Below, one piece after another: positions 6,667-13,927 of a stretch of DNA of 17,043 nucleotides. Below the pieces are notes generated by a model. The model made no database searches and was not told the origin of the DNA. It was given only the letters and a program-made list of their open reading frames with translations. The DNA comes from K23-9 sp964460665 (GTDB taxonomy: Bacteria > Planctomycetota > Planctomycetia > Pirellulales > Pirellulaceae). The position numbers were made by a program, and so were the translations under genes. The stretch spans positions 1 to 17,043 of the forward strand of contig CAYWSL010000135.1 in the NCBI GenBank assembly GCA_964460665.1. Direction: 5' to 3'. The stretch's first letter is position 1. Each line of letters starts with the position of its first letter.

Positions 6667-8340
6667 ATGAATACACAATACCGAGACACCAAAATCAAGG
6701 AACTACGCGACCAACTCACACGCTTTGCCCCCAAAGCAAAGAAGGTGGAGCAGGCTGCCCTTGCAGAAAAACTTTACGGCGAAATCGAAGACGACCGCAG
6801 TTACGCGTTCGACTACCTCTGCTTTCGCATCACGAACTATCGCCCTGAGACCCCAAGTCGACACAACATCGCATCGGCCGACCTGAAGCACGATCTGCGA
6901 TTGATGATCGAAGACCTTAGTGACTCCGCCGATATCGCGATCACAGAAATCAACGAACAAGTTCACACGGTCGACCAGTTGGCAAAGATGTTCAACGTTT
7001 CGACCAAAACAATCAGCCGTTGGCGCAACGCTGGTTTGGTCAGCCGCCGTCTAGTGTTCGGTGGCCGCAAACGAGTCGGGTTCCTGCACAGCAGCGTGGA
7101 CCAGTTCATCGCCAATAATCGTGAAAAGATTCGCCGCGGCGAGCGTTTCAGCCAGCTGAGCGACGACGAAAAGAGCGAGATGATCGAACGCGCTCGGCAG
7201 TTGGTCGAAGGCGGTGCAAGCCTTTCCGATGTCACGCGCCAGCTTTCGGAGCAGATGAACCGAAGCCCCGAGACGATTCGGTATACGCTGAAGAATTTCG
7301 ATGCAGACAATCAAACATTGGCGATTTTCCCGAATCACCGCGGTGCGTTGAACGACGACGACAAGCGATCAATCTTCAAACTACACGTGCACGGTGCGAC
7401 CGTGGCGCAGCTTTGTAAACGGTTCAAACGAACACGCACCAGCATCCAACGCATTTTGCTGGACATGCGAATGCAGCGTGTCATGGAACTACCACTGGAC
7501 TACATCTACAACGAAGATTTCGAGGCATTTCGTCGCGAAGAAGAGTATTTGGGTCCGATGCCAGAGCTAGACAAGCCAGCACGAAAAGTTCGTGTGCCAA
7601 GCGGCTTGCCAAGTTACTTAGCTGCACTTTACGAAGTTCCATTGCTGAATCGCGAACAGGAATATCACCTTTTCCGAAAGATGAACTACCTAAAGCACAA
7701 AGCCAGTCGCTTGCGGGAAACGCTCTCGTCGACACCAGGCAGCAAAACCGCTGTCATGGATCAGATCGACGCCCTGTACGAAGACGCCGTTCGTGTGAAG
7801 AACAAGATCGTGCAAAGCAACCTGCGTTTGGTCGTTTCGATTGCAAAGCGACACGTTGCCAGCAGCGACGACTTCTTCTCGCTGGTTAGCGACGGAAATA
7901 TGTCACTGATCCGTGCGGTTGAAAAGTTTGATTACTCACGCGGCAATAAGTTCAGTACTTACGCATCGTGGGCGATCATGAAGAACTTCGCTCGCACGAT
8001 TCCGAATGAATTCAAGCATCGCGATCGCTTCCGAACGACCACCGAAGAACTGTTCTTGGCCCGCCAAGACGAACGATTGGATCCGTACTTGGAAGAAACC
8101 GTACAGCGGTCGCGTCAGCGCGAGCTGTCCAAGATTTTGAATCGATTGGACGAACGCGAGCAAAAGATCATCACCGCTCGATTCGGGCTCGGCCGCGGCA
8201 ACGAACCGCTAACGCTGAAGCAAGTAGGAGAAGAAATGGGGGTTACCAAAGAGCGTATTCGCCAATTGGAAGCCCGCGCCCTTTCAAAACTCCGCGACGC
8301 AGCCGACGAAGCAAAGATCGACGTCGAACTCGGTTCCTAA
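6667..8340 (+). CDS. Sigma-70 family RNA polymerase sigma factor with N-terminal HTH modules
   Basis: The 557-residue protein ends in a sigma-70 core. Region 1.2 is near 312-345 (GLPSYLAALYEVPLLNREQE), region 2 near 379-455 (NLRLVVSIAKRH, then GNKFSTYASWAIMKNFAR), and region 4 near 487-545 (LTLKQVGEEMGVTKERIRQLEARALSKLR, a full HTH). Only about 35 residues lie between regions 2 and 4, against more than 100 in RpoD, so region 3 is essentially missing. Ahead of the core are three HTH-like modules: residues about 99-150 (TVDQLAKMFNVSTKTISRWR, MerR/excisionase-like), 160-212 (SLSDVTRQLSEQMNRSPETI) and 224-275 (TVAQLCKRFKRTRTSIQRI). There is no acidic region 1.1. The ATG at 6667 has GGAGAG upstream. 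It probably directs RNA polymerase to a distinct promoter set; whether it is a primary or alternative factor cannot be settled here. Confidence 0.93.
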   Translation: MNTQYRDTKIKELRDQLTRFAPKAKKVEQAALAEKLYGEIEDDRSYAFDYLCFRITNYRPETPSRHNIASADLKHDLRLMIEDLSDSADIAITEINEQVHTVDQLAKMFNVSTKTISRWRNAGLVSRRLVFGGRKRVGFLHSSVDQFIANNREKIRRGERFSQLSDDEKSEMIERARQLVEGGASLSDVTRQLSEQMNRSPETIRYTLKNFDADNQTLAIFPNHRGALNDDDKRSIFKLHVHGATVAQLCKRFKRTRTSIQRILLDMRMQRVMELPLDYIYNEDFEAFRREEEYLGPMPELDKPARKVRVPSGLPSYLAALYEVPLLNREQEYHLFRKMNYLKHKASRLRETLSSTPGSKTAVMDQIDALYEDAVRVKNKIVQSNLRLVVSIAKRHVASSDDFFSLVSDGNMSLIRAVEKFDYSRGNKFSTYASWAIMKNFARTIPNEFKHRDRFRTTTEELFLARQDERLDPYLEETVQRSRQRELSKILNRLDEREQKIITARFGLGRGNEPLTLKQVGEEMGVTKERIRQLEARALSKLRDAADEAKIDVELGS

Positions 8341-8366
8341 CCGAGGCTGACGCGTTGGGAAAGCCA

Positions 8367-8430
8367 GCTGCGGAGCAGCGATGCATCGCAGCAAATGTAG
8401 CACTGGGGCGCGAGCCGGCTCGAGCCCCAG
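8367..8430. repeat. Cluster of inverted repeats (REP-like)
   Basis: Just after the sigma factor stop lie GCTGCG (8367-8372) pairing with CGCAGC (8387-8392), the perfect palindrome GCGATGCATCGC (8378-8389), and a 28-base inverted repeat at 8403-8430. In the last, CTGGGGC pairs with GCCCCAG and, past one mismatch, CGAGCC with GGCTCG. No T-run follows on either strand, so a standard terminator is unlikely, although it could still halt transcripts from both sides. The density of symmetry resembles dispersed palindromic repeats. Confidence 0.6.
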
Positions 8431-8480
8431 GCTGCGGTCGCCCATCTATCATCGATGTAAAAAGCGACGCCATCAACGCA

Positions 8481-8535
8481 AACGCACCTTGCCCACCCGT
8501 GCTTTGCCTTACCCACCCGTGCTTTGCCTTACCCA
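8481..8535. repeat. Left copy of a 55-bp block with 20-bp tandem repeats
   Basis: The block starts AACGCACCTTG and holds two full copies of the unit CCCACCCGTGCTTTGCCTTA plus a third partial CCCA. It abuts the run of Ns and is identical to 8636-8690. Confidence 0.9.
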
Positions 8536-8635
8536 NNNNNNNNNNNNNNNNNNNNNNNNNNNNNNNNNNNNNNNNNNNNNNNNNNNNNNNNNNNNNNNNN
8601 NNNNNNNNNNNNNNNNNNNNNNNNNNNNNNNNNNN
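8536..8635. other. Scaffold gap of exactly 100 Ns
   Basis: Exactly 100 unresolved bases lie between two identical 55-bp flanks. A round 100 is a customary placeholder for a gap of unknown size, so the true length may be anything, including a negative gap where the flanks are one and the same sequence. Any ORF read across it is meaningless. Confidence 0.95.
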
Positions 8636-8690
8636 AACGCACCTTGCCCACCCGTGCTTTGCCTTACCCACCCGTGCTTTGCCTTACCCA
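8636..8690. repeat. Right copy of the 55-bp block; overlaps the cutA 3' end
   Basis: It is identical base for base to 8481-8535. Read on the minus strand, the unit is TGGGTAAGGCAAAGCACGGG. The first unit encodes the last residues of CutA (WVRQSTG), and the TAA stop at 8664-8666 lies in the next unit, because 20 bp is not a multiple of three and the frame shifts. Confidence 0.9.
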
Positions 8691-9005
8691 GGCTGCGTAG
8701 CCCTCGCTCACTTCAATAACGGGCATCGCAATGATCTGCGGCTCGTCGTACGGATGCACTTCCTGTATCGCACGCTCCAAGTCCGCCCACGCCGCTCGTG
8801 TGGACTTGATCGTCAAGCGGTACTCCGTATCGCAGCACCTTTTACCCTGCCACTGATAGTGACTTTGCATCGGGGCATCGATTTGCACACAGGCAGCAAC
8901 CGACTGATCGATCAGAGCAGTAGCAATCCGATTGGCGTCGTCCACTGATCCAACCGTCGTCGTACAGCAGATCAGTTCGTTTCTTTGCGTTTCGCAGTCG
9001 TTCAT
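8664..9005 (-). CDS. cutA: CutA-family divalent cation tolerance protein
   Basis: CutA proteins are small trimeric cytoplasmic proteins linked to copper tolerance in E. coli; their biochemical role is unsettled. The 113 residues show the family pattern: an opening strand LICCTT, helix DANRIATALIDQSVAACVQI (compare 'AxxLAxxLVexrLAACVN'), 'YQWQGK' matching 'YxWxGK', 'EYRLTIKST', and the conserved HPYDEPQIIAMPV. The end, GYAAWVRQSTGG, lies inside a 20-bp tandem repeat, and the stop comes from the second unit. The ATG at 9005 gives the normal family length; longer versions from 9068 add residues that do not look like the family. No clear Shine-Dalgarno is seen. It is divergent from an efflux-type adaptor gene, 172 bp apart. 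Confidence 0.92.
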   Translation of the reverse strand: MNDCETQRNELICCTTTVGSVDDANRIATALIDQSVAACVQIDAPMQSHYQWQGKRCCDTEYRLTIKSTRAAWADLERAIQEVHPYDEPQIIAMPVIEVSEGYAAWVRQSTGG

Positions 9006-9177
9006 GGCACTAGAATGGGTAAGTGGTTTGACAGGCTGTTGTAATCGACAAAACCGGACCATTACCACCCGATCGTATCCAACGCGGTCACTTGGCTGTC
9101 AACCGATCTGGAATCCAAACGATTTCTGACTAGCTTTGAAACCAACTCCCATTCTTCCCCTTCGCTGGCACAGATCA

Positions 9178-10119
9178 ATGTCCTCAACACGGTTGCTGAA
9201 TCATCGCCACCTTATCGCCGTCGCCTTACTGACCGTTCTGAGCAATCAGTCGATCGGCCAAGAAGCCGCTGACAGCAGCAAAGAGCCAAAAGCCGAAGCC
9301 AAACAGTCGACTGCCCTGTTAACTATTGATCAAGCGCAAGCGTCGCTGATGCAAAACGTTTTCATCGCCGCCCCAATGCCGGGCGTGGTGTCCAAAGTTG
9401 ATGTGACCGAAGGCGACACCGTTGGCTCAGGCGATCGCGTTGTCCTGATCTCAAACGAACAAGCGAGCACAGAGCTGGACGCAGCCAAAGCAGCCTATGA
9501 GGCGGCTCGCCTGGCAAGTGCCAACGATGTGGATCGACGATACGCCCAACGCACACTCGAAGTTCGCCTGCGTGAGTTCCAGCAGAGCCAGATTGCAAAT
9601 CGCAACTATAAAGGCACGGTCAGCAATACGGAGATAGAAAAGCTACGATTGGTGGTTGATCAATCCGAGCTGGCCATCGAACAGGCCGCCCACGACCTAC
9701 AAATCGCTCGTGCCAACGCGATCGAAAAGCTCGCTACCGTGCGAATCGCAGAAGAACGTTTGAAGAAGCACGGTATCGAAACAACCGTCGCCGGCATCGT
9801 CACCGAGGTTAGCGTCGAAGCCGGTGAGTGGGTCGAAGCCGGAAAGCCGATCGTTCGAGTGATCTCGTTGGATCCACTGCGAATCGAGTGTTTCGTGGAC
9901 GGTCGCAAACACGGCATGGAATTGATGGGCATGCCAGTACGTTTCCAACCCAAACTAGACGCCGGCGCTGACCCAATCGAACTGACCGGTAGGGTCTCGT
10001 TCGTTTCCCCCGAGTTGCATGCCGTTACCGGACAAGTTCGCTTGTGGGCAACGGTCGATAACCCCAAACGAAAAGTACTGGCCGGGATGGTTGGCAAGCT
10101 GCACATCGACAAGAAGTAG
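9178..10119 (+). CDS. Periplasmic adaptor (HlyD/RND membrane-fusion-like) protein
   Basis: The 313-residue protein has a signal peptide (hydrophobic LIAVALLTVLSNQSIG near residues 12-27). It then shows the adaptor layout: a first lipoyl half (FIAAPMPGVVSKVDVTEGDTV), a helical hairpin rich in Ala, Glu, Lys and Arg (residues about 100-205), a second lipoyl half (GIVTEVSVEAGEWVEAGKPI), and a beta-barrel part (ELTGRVSFVSPELHAVTGQV). Such proteins bridge inner-membrane pumps to outer-membrane channels. No pump, ABC transporter or TolC-like gene is adjacent, so its partner is elsewhere or it has another role. The ATG at 9178 fits the signal peptide; a TTG at 9136 would add 14 residues. A perfect TTGACA lies at 9028-9033 but no good -10 follows. 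Its stop is four bases from that of the convergent gene. Confidence 0.85.
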   Translation: MSSTRLLNHRHLIAVALLTVLSNQSIGQEAADSSKEPKAEAKQSTALLTIDQAQASLMQNVFIAAPMPGVVSKVDVTEGDTVGSGDRVVLISNEQASTELDAAKAAYEAARLASANDVDRRYAQRTLEVRLREFQQSQIANRNYKGTVSNTEIEKLRLVVDQSELAIEQAAHDLQIARANAIEKLATVRIAEERLKKHGIETTVAGIVTEVSVEAGEWVEAGKPIVRVISLDPLRIECFVDGRKHGMELMGMPVRFQPKLDAGADPIELTGRVSFVSPELHAVTGQVRLWATVDNPKRKVLAGMVGKLHIDKK

Positions 10120-10123
10120 ACTT

Positions 10124-11416
10124 TCAGAACGAAAGCTCTAGCCACTCGCCCTTCATTTCTTGATTGGCAAAACGAAGTGGTTTGCCGCCCGCCATCGGAT
10201 TCGCAACGCGAACACGCACCGACACGTTGCCGGTAGCGCCCAAGTCGACTTCCCAGTTGACCGTCTGCCCTGGCAACACTTGGCTCAGTTTCCAATCGGG
10301 AAAGAGCGGTCGAGTGCGAAAGTTCGGCGCGGAGCAACGCACTTCGATCGGCCAGTCGTAGTAGAACGGCGCGACACCGCGGTTTTCAATCGCTAGCATC
10401 AATTTTCCGTTCTTCAGGCTCGCACGCGAAACGTGCAATTCGTAGCCCATCTGCCGTACCGCGACGGTGGCACGCGCTACACGATTCTTAGATGGCGGCT
10501 TGCTGGATTGGTATAGCGCCGTGTCCATCAGCCATGACACATGTGTTTCAGCAACACACTTTGCAAAGTCCTGTTCTTTGGCGTGAGGGTTTGCGGTGAA
10601 AATCCCATCCCAAAGTTCGGGGCGGATTTCGCCGCCGATCGCACGCGTCTTCCACTTGGTAGATGCCCCTGCGGTTTTCATCGACGGCAGAAAGTACCAA
10701 GCGTCTTCCGGTTTACCGGTGTCCAGCGTCGTCCATGCGAACGAATCATCGTGATAGCCAAACGGCCGTTCGTGGTTCGCCGCGTAATGAGCGTTGTTTT
10801 TGCCAGCTGGATACCGCAACAACACATGTGTCTTCTTGAAAGAGCCTACAAACGCATCCATCACTAACGACTGTGCTTCTTTGGATGGGTGCAAGTCGAC
10901 GCGTGGATAGCTGTGCCATTCGCCCCACAAGCCCAGCATGCCCGCTGTGACGAAACCGATTCGCGGATCGCCATCGTATTGCTTTCCCATTGCCGTGATG
11001 AAATCCACCATCGCCCGTTGCAGAATCGGGGCGTCGTAGTCAGGCGTATGACACTCGCCGTCGGGCGACTTCCACTGGTTGATCTTTACACCCTGATCAA
11101 TCAAGAACCGGGGAACCGAAGTGCCCTTGCCCGGATACTCCAAATACACACGAAAGATTAACTGGTTGCCACGGCCACTGGTTTCTTTTAGCGTTGATTC
11201 GATGGGACTCCAATCGAACTGCCCTGGCCCGGTCATCAGTTGGTCCAACGCAAGCGAACGAAACTCCATCGAATGTGGAAACTGTGTCCGCCCGTCGGCC
11301 CCGACATACGGAACCAGTCCAGACAGCGGATTGTCAACGGGCTCGGGCGCGTAAACCAAGTCAGCGGCCAGCCCAGGTGAAGCAAACAGAATGCATATCA
11401 AAGCCAGATTTTTCAT
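10124..11416 (-). CDS. Secreted DUF4832/DUF4874-type protein
   Basis: The 430-residue protein has a Sec signal peptide (LALICILFASPGLA, cleavage near residue 17). The mature part begins with 'NPLSGLVPY', then 'LEYPGKGTSVPRFL', a 'GLWGEWHSYP' segment, and 'RPFGYHDDSFAW', a layout I associate with DUF4874 followed by DUF4832, secreted proteins with a glycoside-hydrolase-like barrel. The acidic residue in WGEW is a candidate catalytic carboxylate, which is inference. The C-terminal 110 residues look like a beta-sandwich (LKNGKLMLAIENRGVAPFYY). It is divergent from the sulfatase (112 bp between starts), which suggests a shared role in sulfated polysaccharide use. A GAGG lies about 12 bases before the ATG. 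Family assignment is from memory of motifs. Confidence 0.75.
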   Translation of the reverse strand: MKNLALICILFASPGLAADLVYAPEPVDNPLSGLVPYVGADGRTQFPHSMEFRSLALDQLMTGPGQFDWSPIESTLKETSGRGNQLIFRVYLEYPGKGTSVPRFLIDQGVKINQWKSPDGECHTPDYDAPILQRAMVDFITAMGKQYDGDPRIGFVTAGMLGLWGEWHSYPRVDLHPSKEAQSLVMDAFVGSFKKTHVLLRYPAGKNNAHYAANHERPFGYHDDSFAWTTLDTGKPEDAWYFLPSMKTAGASTKWKTRAIGGEIRPELWDGIFTANPHAKEQDFAKCVAETHVSWLMDTALYQSSKPPSKNRVARATVAVRQMGYELHVSRASLKNGKLMLAIENRGVAPFYYDWPIEVRCSAPNFRTRPLFPDWKLSQVLPGQTVNWEVDLGATGNVSVRVRVANPMAGGKPLRFANQEMKGEWLELSF

Positions 11417-11528
11417 CGATATATTGTACCTCGACTGGTTGTACGCAGGAGCCCCTTCAATGCACGCTCAACGCATCGACTATGATTGTCCCGGTTCAAT
11501 TCCCGTTCCTGCCAGAGATCCCCGCTCG

Positions 11529-13211
11529 ATGAAATCCCTTCGCCACATGATACCAATCCAGATGCCGATTCGTGTAATACCCTATTTTGTGATTTTGGTA
11601 TTCGCATCGATCGCCTCACTCGCCCAGTCGGCTGAACGACCCAATATCGTCTTCATCTTCTCGGACGATCACTGCCAACAAGCACTCAGTGCGTATGACG
11701 ATTCGCGGATTGTGACACCGAATATGGACCGCATCGCCAACGAAGGCATGCGGTTTGATCGCTGTTACTGCACCAATGGCATTTGCGGGCCAAGCCGCGC
11801 CGTGATCCAAACCGGAAAGTACAGCCACATCAACGGCTTCATCCGAAACGGCAACAAATTCAACGGCGACCAGCAGACGTTTCCAAAACTACTGAAAGCA
11901 TCGGGTTATCAAACCGCCGTGATCGGCAAGTGGCACTTGGCGACCACTCCACAAGGCTACGACTACTACGATGTCTTGAAAGGGCAAGGGCCGTACTACA
12001 ACCCACCGATGATCACCGAAGGCGAAGACGGCAAGCCTGTCACACGCCCACACACTGGGTACACGACCGACATCATCACCGAAAAAACGCTTCATTGGTT
12101 GAAGAACGATCGCGAAAAAGACAAACCGTTCATGGTCATGTATCAACACAAAGCGCCACACCGCAATTGGCAACCCGGGCCAAAGTACCTGAATTGGTTG
12201 GACGACAAGCAGATCGCGGAGCCGGAAACACTTTGGGACGACTACGCTGGCCGCACGCGTTCTGCTGCCCGGCAAACCATGACGATCAAAAATCACTTGA
12301 CCGAGTACGACCTAAAACTAAAACCAGCGCGCGGTCTGAACGACGAGCAACGCAAAATATGGGACGCAGCTTACGGTCCCAAAAATGCGGCCTACGAAAA
12401 AGCCAAACCGAACATGTCGGAAAAGGAAATCATCAAGTGGAAATACCAACGCTACGTCAAAGACTACCTGCGATGCGTAAAGAGCGTGGATGACGGGATC
12501 GGTAAAGTCCTGGACTACTTGGACGAAGCCGGGCTAAGCGACAACACGATTGTGATCTACACTTCCGATCAAGGTTGGTACTTGGGCGAACACGGCTGGT
12601 TCGACAAACGGTGGATGTACGAAGAATCATTGAAGTGCCCGCTGTTGGTTCGTTGGCCAGGCAAAATCGCACCAGGCAGCGTCAACGAAACCGACATCGT
12701 TTCAAACTTGGACTTCGCAGAGACGTTTTGTGACATCGCCGGCATCGATGTTCCCAGCGACATGCAAGGCCGCAGTTTGGTGCCGGTCTTAGAAGGTAAA
12801 ACGCCTACCGACTGGCGTAAAACCTTCTACTACCACTACTACGAAAATCCGGGTGGGCACAACGTGGCGCGACACTACGGCGTCACCGACGGCCGCCACA
12901 AACTGATTCATTTGTACGCATTGGAAGGCGAAAAGATCGACGACTGGGAGCTGTTCGATCTGCAGAAAGATCCCAACGAACTAGTCAGCGTGTTCGGCAG
13001 CACAGACTTGATATCAGTGCAGTCAAAGTTGACCAACGAACTGGATCGATTGCGTACCAAGTACAAAGTCACCGCAGACGACGACCCAGGCAAAAAGCGA
13101 AAGCCGCGCGAAAAGAAGGAAAAGAAAAACGCCCAACCAGCGAAAAAACAGTCTGCGAAAAAGAACGCTGCCAAAAAGAAAGACGCTGCCAATACGAAAG
13201 ACGCTGCCTAG
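11529..13211 (+). CDS. Secreted type I sulfatase with Lys/Ala-rich C-terminal tail
   Basis: Type I sulfatases cleave sulfate esters using a formylglycine made from Cys in CxPSR. Here the motif is CGPSR at residues 86-90, followed by AVIQTGK. Metal ligands are visible: DD at 46-47 in FIFSDDH, GKWHL, and the later 'TSDQGWYLGEHGWFDKRW'. A signal peptide covers about residues 1-35, ending AQSA. The substrate is not certain; the sequence resembles sulfatases often labelled N-acetylglucosamine-6-sulfatase or iduronate/choline sulfatase. The final 39 residues (523-561) contain 15 Lys and many Ala, like a histone H1 tail, and lie outside the catalytic fold. The ATG at 11529 is chosen to match the signal peptide; ATGs at 11547 and 11562 remain possible. 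It needs an anaerobic-type or FGE maturase encoded elsewhere. Confidence 0.93.
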   Translation: MKSLRHMIPIQMPIRVIPYFVILVFASIASLAQSAERPNIVFIFSDDHCQQALSAYDDSRIVTPNMDRIANEGMRFDRCYCTNGICGPSRAVIQTGKYSHINGFIRNGNKFNGDQQTFPKLLKASGYQTAVIGKWHLATTPQGYDYYDVLKGQGPYYNPPMITEGEDGKPVTRPHTGYTTDIITEKTLHWLKNDREKDKPFMVMYQHKAPHRNWQPGPKYLNWLDDKQIAEPETLWDDYAGRTRSAARQTMTIKNHLTEYDLKLKPARGLNDEQRKIWDAAYGPKNAAYEKAKPNMSEKEIIKWKYQRYVKDYLRCVKSVDDGIGKVLDYLDEAGLSDNTIVIYTSDQGWYLGEHGWFDKRWMYEESLKCPLLVRWPGKIAPGSVNETDIVSNLDFAETFCDIAGIDVPSDMQGRSLVPVLEGKTPTDWRKTFYYHYYENPGGHNVARHYGVTDGRHKLIHLYALEGEKIDDWELFDLQKDPNELVSVFGSTDLISVQSKLTNELDRLRTKYKVTADDDPGKKRKPREKKEKKNAQPAKKQSAKKNAAKKKDAANTKDAA

Positions 13212-13290
13212 AAGCTGAAACCTCATGGCCAGTGGCTCAATCAGCGCGTGTGCCATGCTTGATGCTACGATTACCTTTTGAAGGACATTC

Positions 13291-13863
13291 ATGTCGACCG
13301 ACAACCCAAATGCGAACCCGTATCAACCGAATCCTGATCGCGGCACGATGGAAATAGATCAGCCGATACAGTTGCCCGAGGGGCAGCAACGCGGCATGGT
13401 GGGACAGACGACAGTCTTAGGCGTGTTAATGATTGTTCAAGGAGTGCTGAACGGCTTGGCAGGTGTTTGCGTTGCTGGTTATGCAGTCCTGATGCCCAAA
13501 ATGATGAACGAAATGCAGAATCAGCCCAACGGGGCAGGCGGCCAGCCACCAATGCCTGAGAATTTTGCATTGTACTTTGGGATCGGCGGCGCGATTCTAT
13601 CGGTGGTCGTTTTAATTAGCGCGGGTCTGTTGATCTATAGCGGAATTGGAGTCATGCGATTCGAACGTCGCTCGCTCGCGATCGGCTCTTTGTGTTTTGC
13701 AATGGTCTCGTTCTTTACTTGCTACTGTTTTCCGACGTCGTTCGCGCTGGGAATTTACGGATTGATTTTGTTGTTGAATCAGCCGGTTGTTCAAGCTTTT
13801 GCGCTGCGCAGCAAAGGCTATACAGCTCGACGCATCCAGCAAGCATTCTTGTCGCTTCCTTAG
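13291..13863 (+). CDS. Small membrane protein of unknown function (four predicted TM segments)
   Basis: The 190-residue protein starts with a polar, Asn/Pro-rich head (NPNANPYQPN), then has hydrophobic segments at about residues 40-66, 93-120, 128-148 and 150-170. A Gly/Pro/Met/Gln-rich loop lies between the first two. The 'NPYxxN' head is common in planctomycete membrane hypotheticals. No enzyme motif is present. AAGGA six bases before the ATG makes the start secure. It lies 79 bp after the sulfatase and is followed at 64 bp by a similar gene, so the two may be co-transcribed. The function is unknown. Confidence 0.82.
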   Translation: MSTDNPNANPYQPNPDRGTMEIDQPIQLPEGQQRGMVGQTTVLGVLMIVQGVLNGLAGVCVAGYAVLMPKMMNEMQNQPNGAGGQPPMPENFALYFGIGGAILSVVVLISAGLLIYSGIGVMRFERRSLAIGSLCFAMVSFFTCYCFPTSFALGIYGLILLLNQPVVQAFALRSKGYTARRIQQAFLSLP

Positions 13864-13927
13864 TCGCACAAAAGACGATGGGACACCTTCCACGGCAACC
13901 ACTTAGGCGCAAGAGAATCGGGGAATC

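Noticed and set aside
6386..6670. 94-codon ORF ending in an ATGA overlap with the sigma factor start
   Set aside because: It has a GTG start without a ribosome site, rare AGA, AGG and ATA codons, no recognisable motif, and its bases are better explained by the chain of hairpins.
8403..8430. Intrinsic terminator for the sigma factor gene
   Set aside because: The inverted repeat is strong, but no T-run follows it on either strand.
8481..8690. CRISPR array suggested by direct repeats
   Set aside because: The 20-bp units are directly adjacent without spacers and no cas gene is present.
8243..8948. ORFs reading across the 100 Ns on both strands
   Set aside because: They exist only because N codons are not stops; the gap is probably an assembly artefact, and the plus-strand one runs antisense to cutA.
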